Shown piece after piece: positions 1 through 9,180 of a stretch of DNA of 9,180 bases (position 1 is its first letter; the number at the start of each line of letters is the position of its first letter). This stretch comes from JABDPF01 sp036351575. GTDB taxonomy: Bacteria > Pseudomonadota > Gammaproteobacteria > Xanthomonadales > SZUA-36. The DNA is taken from assembly GCA_036351575.1 (NCBI GenBank), contig JAZBPJ010000165.1:1-9180 (forward strand). The letters are read 5' to 3'. The position numbers were made by a program, and so were the translations under genes. The notes beneath the pieces were generated by a model. That model saw only the letters and a list, made by a program, of their open reading frames with translations. It did not search any database and was not told where the DNA came from.

Positions 1-39
1 ATCTTTTTCCACTCCATTGGTGAATTTTGTGCTTCGTTG

Positions 40-103
40 GTTCGAAGGGAATTCGAACGAGCAGAGTTCGACCCATTCGCCGGGAGCGAATGGGAACGTT
101 CGA
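40..103. repeat. GTTCGA repeat cluster with two hairpins
   Basis: GTTCGA occurs at 40-45, 66-71 and 98-103, and its reverse complement TCGAAC at 53-58. Two perfect stem-loops can be read. The first pairs GTTCGAA (40-46) with TTCGAAC (52-58), a 7-bp stem with a 5-nt loop. The second pairs CCCATTCGC (72-80) with GCGAATGGG (86-94), a 9-bp stem with a 5-nt loop. The cluster lies just past the stop codon of the minus-strand RND permease. The stems could end or stabilise that transcript, but no T-rich run follows either stem on the minus strand, so a classical intrinsic terminator is unlikely. A dispersed intergenic repeat of the REP type is an alternative. The inverted repeats are plain in the sequence; their role is unknown. 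Confidence 0.5.
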
Positions 104-140
104 GCGCAGCGAGGACGCCCCGCCACCCACGGGTCCGTGA

Positions 141-3262
<3,122 letters not shown>

Positions 3263-3266
<4 letters not shown>

Positions 3267-4459
3267 GACTTGAGCCGCAGCGATATGCCTTCCTTGACGG
3301 TCGCCAGGCTGGTGGTCACGACCTGGTCCCCGGCGGACAGGCCTTTTCCTACGAATGCATGTGCTGCATCCTGGAACACGATGTCCACCGGCTGGATCAC
3401 GAGTTTGCCATCGCGTTTGAGCCAGACCGTGTCGTCCTTGCGCACCAGGCTGCGGGGAATCCGCACCACGTTCTCGATCGGGCGACCGTGGATCCGGCAC
3501 TCGACGAACGAGCCGATAAGGAGTGCGGGCGCTTCGTCATCGCCCCCGCGGCCAAGCGGGTCGTCGACGGCAACGATGACGCGCGCCATGCGCGTGTCGC
3601 CCTCCAGTTCGCCCACCAGCCGATACAGGTAACCATCGCGCGTCTCGCCCTCCGGCCATGCCGTGCGGTGCCGGACCGATACCGGCGAGCCGTCCGAGTT
3701 TTCTTCTGCAAAGGTCAGCCAGCGCAGGCGGTCGAGCGGCAGCGTCGTTTCGACCCAATAGGTGTCGACGCCGACCAGGCGGGCCAGCGCGTCTCCGGAC
3801 GAGACCTGCGACCCCAGGTTGACTTCGCGTGAAAGGACCTGGGCGTGAAACGGAGCCTTCACCGTGGTGCGATCCAGGTCGAGCTGCGCCCGCTCAACGG
3901 CAGCGCGTGCCGCGCGAACGACCGCCTCGGCGCTTTTTAGTTGCGGTTCACGCAGCACCAGTGCCCGGTTTTCCGGTTCCAGGTCCTTGTTCAGCTGGCG
4001 GTAGTCGCGAATCGCTATTTGCTGCCGGCCGTGCTCGATCTCCAGCGCGGCGAGCGCCTGCTGCAGTTCGCCCTGGCGCTGTTCCAGCGCGATGCGGTAG
4101 TCCGCCGAGTCCAGGCGAAGCAGTTCATCGCCCGCGGCGACCTCCCCACCGGGCACGAATTCGGCGGCCATGCTGAGGACTTCGCCGGAAATTCGCGGCC
4201 GCAGGGTCACTTCGCGGGCTGGCGTGACGGTGCCCATTGCTTCGATAATCGGACGGAAGGTGCCGGCTTCCGCGCTGATGACGTCGACCAGCATGGCGTT
4301 CTCCCGAACCGCCGATTCGCGCTGCACTTCCGGCTCGGTGTTGTAGATGACCGTAAGCGAGACGATTCCGGCCAGGACCAGGGCAGCGCACAGCAGGAGT
4401 GTGGCGCGCAGGCTGACGCTGCCGGACTGTTTACCGTGGTTTTTCCGTTTCAACGGCAT
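3263..4459 (-). CDS. RND efflux periplasmic adaptor subunit (membrane fusion protein)
   Basis: This is the adaptor that bridges the RND permease and an outer-membrane channel. From the chosen start it has 398 residues. A basic N-terminus (MPLKRKNHGK) and one hydrophobic segment (about 18-38) anchor it in the inner membrane. There is no good lipobox, so it is probably not a lipoprotein. The first half-lipoyl motif spans about 76-117 (GTVTPAREVTLRPRISGEV onwards). An alpha-hairpin rich in Glu, Gln, Ala and Leu covers about 121-196. The second half-lipoyl motif (about 197-229) includes TTVKAPFHAQVLSREVNLG. Beta-barrel and membrane-proximal domains follow, ending in GISLRLKS. An in-frame ATG at 4498 would add 13 residues (MFMQQQQ...) but has no ribosome site. 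The ATG at 4459 has GGA six bases upstream and starts like a normal anchor, so I prefer it. A TTGACT at 4533-4528 could be a -35 element, but I see no good -10. Confidence 0.9.
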
Positions 4460-4583
4460 CCTGATTCCATCCTCATGCTGTTGCTGCTGCATAAACATGA
4501 ATCATGACTTGGGGTTGTTACGCATTCAGTCAAGTCGCGCGGCTTGCAAGCGTACAGAAAATCCAGCCCTGGGAATGAACCGG

Positions 4584-4937
4584 TCATTTTACGGATTCGA
4601 GGAAGTGGTCAACGGCCTTGCCCAACGGCTTGCCCGGGTTTTCGCGGCAATAGCGATCGATCCAGCGCGTCATGTCATCGGGTGAGGCCAGGTCGGGCCA
4701 TCCGGGCGCGGCCTCGTCGAGATTGCGGATCAGCCACTTGAGCGTCGTGAAATAGGTATCGCTGTGATTTTCCCGGTGCGTCACGAAGCGGGCGCAACTC
4801 ATTTCGCCCAGGGTGGGCTCTTTCTTCGTTTCGTCTGTGTCTTCCATGATCTTTTTTGCCGGGTCTTCGAGTTCGAAGGTGGCCGGCGCGGCAGTCGCGG
4901 CCAGCGCAAGAAGGACGATCAACAGCAATCGAAACAT
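4584..4937 (-). CDS. Small secreted two-cysteine protein, HdeA/HdeB-like
   Basis: The protein has 117 residues. The N-terminus MFRLLLIVLLALAATAA is a Sec signal peptide with a cleavage site near residue 17. The mature part is small, charged and soluble, with exactly two cysteines: Cys48 in GEMSCARFV and Cys97 in WIDRYCRENP. An early Cys-x-x-Phe, an aromatic middle (FTTLKWLI, residues 63-70), a late Cys-x-x-x-Pro and a final helix (LGKAVDHFL) match the layout of HdeA/HdeB acid-stress chaperones, whose two cysteines form a disulfide. Overall identity looks low, so this is a fold-level guess. The start at 4937 is supported by GAGGTG five bases upstream and by the signal peptide; the same frame stays open upstream to 5912, but that part is antisense to the split-Soret gene. 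It points the same way as the RND pair, with an 85-124 bp gap, and is divergent from the split-Soret gene. Its role here is unknown; a periplasmic chaperone or envelope-stress protein is possible. Confidence 0.75.
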   Translation of the reverse strand: MFRLLLIVLLALAATAAPATFELEDPAKKIMEDTDETKKEPTLGEMSCARFVTHRENHSDTYFTTLKWLIRNLDEAAPGWPDLASPDDMTRWIDRYCRENPGKPLGKAVDHFLESVK

Positions 4938-5037
4938 CGGTGCACCTCGTTTGAAATCAACCGTGACTTTAATCGAAACGACGGCGGAGTGAAATGCGGC
5001 AGCGGTGGGATCGTTTTGCCGCAGGTCAGTGCCGCGG

Positions 5038-5062
5038 CCTGGCCCAGGGTGTAAAAAATAAT
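5038..5062 (+). promoter_or_regulatory. Candidate promoter/operator for the split-Soret gene
   Basis: In the divergent 153-bp intergenic region, AATAAT (5057-5062) matches the TATAAT -10 consensus at five of six bases. It would place the transcript start near 5069, just ahead of the ribosome site. No -35 hexamer sits at the right distance. Instead, a short perfect palindrome, CCTGG-C-CCAGG (5038-5048), occupies that space and could be an activator or repressor site. The palindrome and hexamer are visible, but both are short, so the call is tentative. I found no convincing promoter for the opposite gene. Confidence 0.25.
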
Positions 5063-5075
5063 GAACCTGTTCGGT

Positions 5076-5082
5076 AAAGGAG
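5076..5082 (+). promoter_or_regulatory. Ribosome binding site that sets the split-Soret start
   Basis: AAAGGAG lies eight bases before the ATG at 5091. It is a near-perfect Shine-Dalgarno sequence. It rules out the upstream in-frame ATG at 5061, which would add ten residues ahead of the Tat signal. Confidence 0.85.
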
Positions 5083-5090
5083 TATTTCTG

Positions 5091-5933
5091 ATGGCGGATC
5101 ATCACCGGGAAAACCACCTGCAGCGGCGTGACTTTCTGAAACAGACCGGGCTCGCGGTCGGAGGCATCGGGATCGGCGCCGCCGGGCTTTCGGCCGCGCT
5201 CCAGGCCAGCGAAGAAACCGCTGATGCCCCCGGGTGGCCCTGGCCCTACAAGCAACTCGACGTCGAACTCGTGCGTAAACGCGGGCACCTGGATTACTAC
5301 GAGGGCGGCTGCATGTACGGCTCCAGCGGCGGGCTCCTGTCCGTGCTGGCGGAAACCGTCGGCGGCCCATGGACCACGTTTCCCCACGACATGATGCGTT
5401 ACGGCGGCGGCGGTATCGCCGGCTGGGGCACCGTCTGCGGCAGTCTGAATGGCGCCTGCGCCATCATCACGCTGGCAGCGGGCAGCGACTACGGCAAGAT
5501 CACCAACGAGCTCATGGCCTGGTACGGCGTGACGGAATTTCCCAGCGAAGCGGCAAACCGGTACGCGGCCAACCGCGAGTACCTGGTGGCCCAGTACAAG
5601 ACCGATGCCGTTCTGCCCACTACGGTAAGCGGCTCGCCGCTGTGCCACGTCTCCGTCAATACCTGGTGCCGGGCCACGGGCTTTGCGTCGGGCTCGGCCC
5701 AGCGCGCGGAACGCTGCGCCCGGCTGACCGGTGACGTGGCGGCAAAGGCTGCGGAATTGCTCAACGCCCACGCCGCCGGCACGCTGGTCACGGGCGATTT
5801 TGAAGAGAGCGAATGCAGCAGTTGTCACCACATGGGCGAGAACTTCGAGTCGGGCCAGTTCATCATCGGCAAGGGCAGCAACTGCACCGACTGCCACGGC
5901 GCCGATCCGCACGCTGCGATCGAGGGCGTGTGA
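5091..5933 (+). CDS. Tat-exported split-Soret-type di-haem cytochrome c (C_GCAxxG_C_C family)
   Basis: The protein has 280 residues. It begins with a twin-arginine signal: QRRDFLKQTG (residues 11-20), then a hydrophobic stretch and likely cleavage after LQA (residue 39). The middle has the cysteine-rich pattern of the C_GCAxxG_C_C redox family: Gly-Cys at 73-74 (EGGCMYGSSGG), a glycine run (RYGGGGIAGWG, 103-113), then CGSLNGAC (116-123). Further cysteines follow at 185, 193 and 209. The C-terminus has two c-type haem motifs, CSSCH (242-246) and CTDCH (265-269). This combination is that of split-Soret cytochrome c, known from Desulfovibrio as a di-haem periplasmic protein which, as I recall, also holds an iron-sulfur cluster. 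Export of a folded cofactor domain would explain the use of Tat. The gene stands alone on the plus strand, divergent from the HdeA-like gene and convergent with the MtrAB operon. It may pass electrons in the periplasm; donor and acceptor are unknown. Confidence 0.82.
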   Translation: MADHHRENHLQRRDFLKQTGLAVGGIGIGAAGLSAALQASEETADAPGWPWPYKQLDVELVRKRGHLDYYEGGCMYGSSGGLLSVLAETVGGPWTTFPHDMMRYGGGGIAGWGTVCGSLNGACAIITLAAGSDYGKITNELMAWYGVTEFPSEAANRYAANREYLVAQYKTDAVLPTTVSGSPLCHVSVNTWCRATGFASGSAQRAERCARLTGDVAAKAAELLNAHAAGTLVTGDFEESECSSCHHMGENFESGQFIIGKGSNCTDCHGADPHAAIEGV

Positions 5934-5952
5934 ACGTAGCCGCTACCGCAAT

Positions 5953-5985
5953 AAAAAACGGGCGCCGCGAAAGCGCCCGTTTTTT
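5953..5985. terminator. Bidirectional intrinsic terminator
   Basis: A perfect stem pairs A5953-C5965 with G5973-T5985 around a 7-nt loop (CGCGAAA). Its GC core is CGGGCGC/GCGCCCG, flanked by six A on the left and six T on the right, so each strand ends its hairpin with a U-tract. It starts 19 bases after the split-Soret stop and ends 16 bases before the stop of the convergent mtrB gene, so it should serve both. Confidence 0.92.
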
Positions 5986-6001
5986 CATGCCGTAAAGGTT
6001 T

Positions 6002-8083
6002 TCAGAAACGGTATCTGGCCAGTACCCTGAACACGTTGACATCGTAGTCCGGGCTTTCCTCGCCCATCGTGAAGATGCCGTCGATCGTGTAGGGATCAAC
6101 ACCGTCCACCAGCCAGTCGCTGGTGTCATAACTCTCGTTGTACAGTTCCAGGCCGATACCCCAATGGTCGTTCACGTCGTAATCGACATAGAGGCGGATG
6201 TTCTCCAACTCGGTCGTCAGTGTCGGGAAAGGCGTGCCGGAGCCGCCATCGATCACCTGGATGTCACCTTCTGAATCGGAATACACGTAATCGAAGCCCC
6301 AGGTCCATTTTTCCTTGAACTGACCGGAGAAACCGAAACCCCAGGACAGGATTTCATCCTCGGTAAAGCCGTTCCAGGGTGTCGCGCCGTCGCCATTGGC
6401 GGCCGCCATGCGTGCCTCGATAGTCTCCTGGGTGAAGAAGGCATAGATGCTGGAGCCGCTATCGAACAGGTAGTTGAAATCGAAGCTGATGGCCTTTTCT
6501 TCACTGTCGTTCAGCCCGATAACCGACTGGTCATAACTGTCGTCGGTGCTCCAGACGCTGAAGCTGACGCCCACGCGATCCATCGGGGTCACGTCCAACT
6601 GCGCCGTCAACCGCTGGCGGTCACGGTCAGCCATGTTGTACTTGCGCATCAGCGGGTTTTCGGCACGGCCGTAGTTGCCTTGCTGCTCCGATGGAGACGC
6701 ATCGCGGCTCAGGTCCTCGTAGCGCAGCCGCATGTCGAGCATCGCCAGCGGCGTCCACTGGACTTCACCGAAATAACCGTCTTCGTCGGTCTTGAGCACT
6801 TCCTGGTAGCTGCGTTCGATTTCCTCCATCACGTAGCCGGCATTCAGGCGCAGCTGATAACTCGCACGCCAGCGCAGTTCCACGTCGCCGCGCGACCTGT
6901 CGTAGCCGTAAGGCCGGTTGCTGCGCGGACCTTGCTCATCGATTTCGAACATCACCGGTTCGTACAGGTCGATCGGCGTCTTGTTGTCACGTTCGCTGGC
7001 CTTGTAGGAAGCCGTCAGGTCCAGCCCCTTGCTGATCTTCACGTGAAGCCGGCCGGCCAGGCGGTACATCGAGGTCTCGAGCTTGCCGTTCAGCGACTCG
7101 CGCGGCAACGGCCGGTCTGCGAAGTCCGGGTTGATCGAGTAGGGCAGGAAGGCGTCGTTCTGCTTTCCTTCTCCGCTGGAGAACTTGCCGGTGAGTTTCA
7201 GCCAGTCAGTGAAACGGATGGCTCCCACCAGGCTGAACTGCTGGAACTCGTTGCCGGGTTCCAGCGCCGTGCGCGAAATGTCATCGCCGAAACCGAGCGC
7301 CAGCGGGTTGTCCCAGGTTACCGAGCTGTAACCGTTGTCGAACTCGGAGCCCATGTACTCGGCCCGCAACTGCAGCATTTTGCCCGTGTACTCGACGCTG
7401 GCGTCGAAGCGGTCGGTGGAGTAGTTCAGCGGTGAGGGGAAGAGCACCGCGTTGACGTAAAAGACGCCGCCGCCAAACGACTTGGTGCCGTCTTTTTCCT
7501 GGCGCTCGAAATCGACGTCAAAGCGCCACTTGTCGAGGCCTTTGAACGTGAAGCCGGCGGCGCCGATGGTGCGATTGCTTTCCAGCGCAGCGTATTCCAT
7601 CGGGCCGCCCGCGGCCCAGCCCGCCGGCAGGGTCAGCATGTCGCTGCCAACGCCTTCGAACGGGGTCATGGTGCCGTGGCCCAGGTAGCGTGGGATTTCC
7701 TGGTAGCTGCCGCGAAAGTCGTAAGTGCCTTGCTTGCCGGCTTCGGCATCGAGTATGCGGCTGTCCAGGGCCAGGTTTTTCGCGTAGTACTCGACGTAGT
7801 GGCCGTTCTCGCCGCGGTAGCCGCCTTCACCGCCCAGGTCGAGCGTGAACCCATCGTCGTCCAGGCCGCGGTAATCGGCGAACTTCGGCGTGGGGTCGTC
7901 CACGTAGACCAGGCCAAAATCCGCGCCGCCGTACCAGCCATAGGGCACCACGCAGAACTTGCAGACCCAGTTGGACGTATCCGGCGCGTCGGCCGTTGTG
8001 TCAGCCGCCAGCGCGGTGCCGGCCGGTATCGCCAGGCAGGCGGCCAGTGCGAGCTGAAGCCGGTATTTTCTGTTGCGTTTCAT
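6002..8083 (-). CDS. MtrB/PioB family outer-membrane beta-barrel porin
   Basis: The protein has 693 residues, close to Shewanella MtrB. A Sec signal (MKRNRKYRLQ start, cleavage near residue 26 after TALA) leads to NWVCKFC. Its CXXC motif (Cys41, Cys44) is a hallmark of MtrB proteins of metal-reducing type and sits at almost the same position. Family signatures follow: NLALDSR (103-109), EIPRYLGHGTMTPFEGVG (129-146) and LTLPAGW (150-156). The rest is a long run of alternating polar and aromatic strands ending in VLARYRF, with the terminal Phe that outer-membrane barrels use for BAM recognition. In known complexes the barrel sheathes the decahaem MtrA so that electrons cross the outer membrane. 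The start is backed by AGGAGG eight bases upstream. That site overlaps the mtrA stop, and only 12 bases separate the two genes, so barrel and cytochrome are probably made together. PioB/MtoB-type function in Fe(II) oxidation is equally possible. Confidence 0.93.
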   Translation of the reverse strand: MKRNRKYRLQLALAACLAIPAGTALAADTTADAPDTSNWVCKFCVVPYGWYGGADFGLVYVDDPTPKFADYRGLDDDGFTLDLGGEGGYRGENGHYVEYYAKNLALDSRILDAEAGKQGTYDFRGSYQEIPRYLGHGTMTPFEGVGSDMLTLPAGWAAGGPMEYAALESNRTIGAAGFTFKGLDKWRFDVDFERQEKDGTKSFGGGVFYVNAVLFPSPLNYSTDRFDASVEYTGKMLQLRAEYMGSEFDNGYSSVTWDNPLALGFGDDISRTALEPGNEFQQFSLVGAIRFTDWLKLTGKFSSGEGKQNDAFLPYSINPDFADRPLPRESLNGKLETSMYRLAGRLHVKISKGLDLTASYKASERDNKTPIDLYEPVMFEIDEQGPRSNRPYGYDRSRGDVELRWRASYQLRLNAGYVMEEIERSYQEVLKTDEDGYFGEVQWTPLAMLDMRLRYEDLSRDASPSEQQGNYGRAENPLMRKYNMADRDRQRLTAQLDVTPMDRVGVSFSVWSTDDSYDQSVIGLNDSEEKAISFDFNYLFDSGSSIYAFFTQETIEARMAAANGDGATPWNGFTEDEILSWGFGFSGQFKEKWTWGFDYVYSDSEGDIQVIDGGSGTPFPTLTTELENIRLYVDYDVNDHWGIGLELYNESYDTSDWLVDGVDPYTIDGIFTMGEESPDYDVNVFRVLARYRF

Positions 8084-8091
8084 GCTGACTG

Positions 8092-8097
8092 CCTCCT
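8092..8097 (-). promoter_or_regulatory. mtrB ribosome site overlapping the mtrA stop codon
   Basis: Read on the minus strand, TAGGAGG combines the TAG stop of mtrA with a consensus AGGAGG Shine-Dalgarno site, eight bases before the mtrB ATG. Ribosomes ending on mtrA would arrive on the mtrB site, a layout that favours coupled translation. Confidence 0.85.
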
Positions 8098-9016
8098 ATC
8101 GCATCTGCGAAGAGCCGGACGGGTGGTTCGAGCCGTGCACCTGGGAGTGACAACTCATGCAGGAGCGCGAGCGCAGGAACCGGTCGGCGGGTTGCGTGCC
8201 GATGTCGTCGCCGGTGTAGGCGAGGGACGGATGGCCGGCTGCCGAGTGGCACTGCTGGCAGAGCAGCGGGGGTCGGCGGTTCAGCGATGCCGGGTGGTTG
8301 CTGCCGTGCGGTTTGTGACACAGGCTGCAGTCTTCGGTCGCAGGCGCGTGTTCCCACAGGAAGGGGCCGCGTTTTTCGGCGTGGCAGCTGTAGCAGGTAT
8401 CGTTGACATTGTCTTCCGTCAGCAGGAAGTCGTTGTTGCCGTCGTGCACGTTATGGCAGCTGCTGCAGGTCATGCTTCCGAAGCGCAGCGGGTGGCCGTG
8501 GGCTTTGAGCGTATCCGAGCGCACGCGCTGGTGGCACTCGAAGCAGACTTCCTGCTGCCCCAGCGGATCCATCACCGCGTCATGTGCGTCGTGAACGCTG
8601 TGGCAGGAAACACAGGCGACATCGGAGCTTTCGTGGGCGCTGCCCATCCAGCCGATATTCGAATGACCGCTATGACAGCTCATGCAAGGCGCGTTTTGCT
8701 CGGTGGCCGTTGCCTCTTCGTCGTCGGCGAACGTATGCATCGGCGGGTTTTCAGCCTTGTTCTTGGCTTTCATGTGCGCCGCGGAAGGTCCATGGCAGGC
8801 TTCGCACTGCAGGTTGCTGAACGGTGCGTTCGGGTCGGTCAGCGAGCCGTGTTTCGTTTCGAAGATGCCCATGACGTTCCACTTCGCGCTGCGATGGCAC
8901 ATCAGGCAGCTGTCAGCCCCCTTTGACGTGTATTCCAGCTCCTCGTCTGCCAGGGCGGACCCTGGCAGAGCGAAGAGAAGAACCACGACCAGGATCATAC
9001 TCAGCAAGGCTTTCAT
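8096..9016 (-). CDS. Periplasmic decahaem cytochrome c, MtrA/DmsE/PioA family
   Basis: The protein has 306 residues. The Sec signal MKALLSMILVVVLLFALPGS is cleaved near residue 23 (ALA-DEE). Ten CXXCH haem motifs start at residues 37, 71, 111, 135, 158, 184, 208, 230, 253 and 286, the full decahaem set. The C-terminal signature VHGSNHPSG (293-301) and the similar HGSNHP at 237-242 are typical of DmsE/MtrA proteins. At this length it lacks the long N-terminal extension seen in PioA. In known complexes this protein is a chain of bis-His haems that sits partly inside the MtrB barrel and links periplasmic electron carriers to the cell surface. The start is fixed by the signal peptide; the ribosome site is weak (GGGA, eight bases upstream). 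It directly precedes mtrB and follows an unidentified gene by 49 bases, so all three are probably one operon. The name mtrA is by homology; dmsE would be equally valid. Confidence 0.95.
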   Translation of the reverse strand: MKALLSMILVVVLLFALPGSALADEELEYTSKGADSCLMCHRSAKWNVMGIFETKHGSLTDPNAPFSNLQCEACHGPSAAHMKAKNKAENPPMHTFADDEEATATEQNAPCMSCHSGHSNIGWMGSAHESSDVACVSCHSVHDAHDAVMDPLGQQEVCFECHQRVRSDTLKAHGHPLRFGSMTCSSCHNVHDGNNDFLLTEDNVNDTCYSCHAEKRGPFLWEHAPATEDCSLCHKPHGSNHPASLNRRPPLLCQQCHSAAGHPSLAYTGDDIGTQPADRFLRSRSCMSCHSQVHGSNHPSGSSQMR

Positions 9017-9065
9017 ATGTTGTTCCCGTTCGTTACAGGTTGTTCGGATCAGCGTGACCCATCAC

Positions 9066-9180
9066 TCAGTCGAACCGCAGGGGCGCGGGGCGGTCGAGCA
9101 TGACGCTCTCGCCTTCTTCGACGCGTTCGCCGCCGTTGATCGGATCGGTCGTCCAGCCCAGCTCGGTGAAGTCCACCCCA
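9066..9180 (-). CDS. C-terminal end of an unidentified gene, cut by the window edge
   Basis: Only the last 37 codons and a TGA stop (9066-9068) are present; the 5' part lies beyond the right edge. The peptide ends VMLDRPAPLRFD and contains TELGWTTDPINGGERVEEGE. It is acidic with no haem motif, membrane segment or other hallmark in this stretch. It is in the same direction as mtrA, 49 bases upstream, with no terminator between them, so it is probably an earlier gene of the same operon. A surface or periplasmic partner of the conduit is likely from position, but I do not recognise the sequence. The frame is supported by its open reading to the edge and by spacing, not by homology. Confidence 0.6.
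   Translation of the reverse strand, partial: GVDFTELGWTTDPINGGERVEEGESVMLDRPAPLRFD

Noticed and set aside
1..17. Possible minus-strand gene start (ATG at 17) reading off the left edge
   Set aside because: Only five codons are visible and no ribosome site precedes the ATG. It could be a next gene such as an outer-membrane channel, but nothing here supports it.
3267..3500. Upstream extension of the RND permease frame
   Set aside because: It overlaps the adaptor gene and has no membrane-protein character. The ATG at 3266 forms the usual ATGA overlap and gives the normal family length.
4951..4960. TTGAAATCAA as an FNR-type site in the divergent intergenic region
   Set aside because: FNR sites need TTGAT and ATCAA half-sites with four bases between them. 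Here the arms are four bases with a two-base centre, so the match is by chance or to another factor.
4938..5912. Long N-terminal extension of the HdeA-like frame
   Set aside because: The extension is antisense to the split-Soret gene, and the start at 4937 has a ribosome site and a proper signal peptide.
7676..8926. Plus-strand open frame of 416 codons opposite mtrA and mtrB
   Set aside because: It is antisense to a ten-haem cytochrome and spans two real genes. No signal, start site or family pattern supports it.

Overview
The window is GC-rich, with dense gene packing, Sec and Tat signal peptides, multihaem c-type cytochromes and a 12-helix RND pump. This points to a Gram-negative proteobacterium. 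A gammaproteobacterium of marine or sediment type is my best guess, but no marker gene here fixes the taxon.

Layout from left to right. Positions 1-140 hold no convincing gene, only a small cluster of GTTCGA-containing inverted repeats. Positions 141-4459 (minus strand) carry a tripartite-efflux pair: a periplasmic adaptor (3263-4459), then an RND permease (141-3266). Their stop and start codons overlap by 4 bases (ATGA). No outer-membrane TolC-type partner is in view. Positions 4584-4937 (minus) encode a small secreted two-cysteine protein that resembles the HdeA/HdeB fold, placed just upstream of the pump pair. A divergent intergenic region (4938-5090) separates it from a plus-strand gene (5091-5933) for a Tat-exported di-haem protein of the split-Soret cytochrome / C_GCAxxG_C_C type. 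That gene ends at a symmetric, probably bidirectional terminator (5953-5985), shared with the convergent minus-strand operon on the right.

The right-hand operon (minus strand, transcribed leftwards) has the tail of an unidentified gene (9066-9180), then a decahaem periplasmic cytochrome of the MtrA/DmsE/PioA family (8096-9016, ten CXXCH motifs), then an MtrB/PioB outer-membrane beta-barrel with the N-terminal CXXC motif (6002-8083). MtrA and MtrB homologues form the porin-cytochrome conduit that carries electrons across the outer membrane, either outward to extracellular acceptors or inward from donors such as Fe(II). Direction cannot be read from this window. Neither an MtrC/OmcA-like surface cytochrome nor a CymA-like inner-membrane quinol oxidase is visible.

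The main point of interest is the pairing, across a shared terminator, of an outer-membrane electron conduit with a Tat-exported split-Soret-type cytochrome that could exchange electrons with it in the periplasm. That functional link is inference from neighbourhood only. Large open frames antisense to the RND, split-Soret and MtrAB genes are GC-rich shadows and are not annotated.
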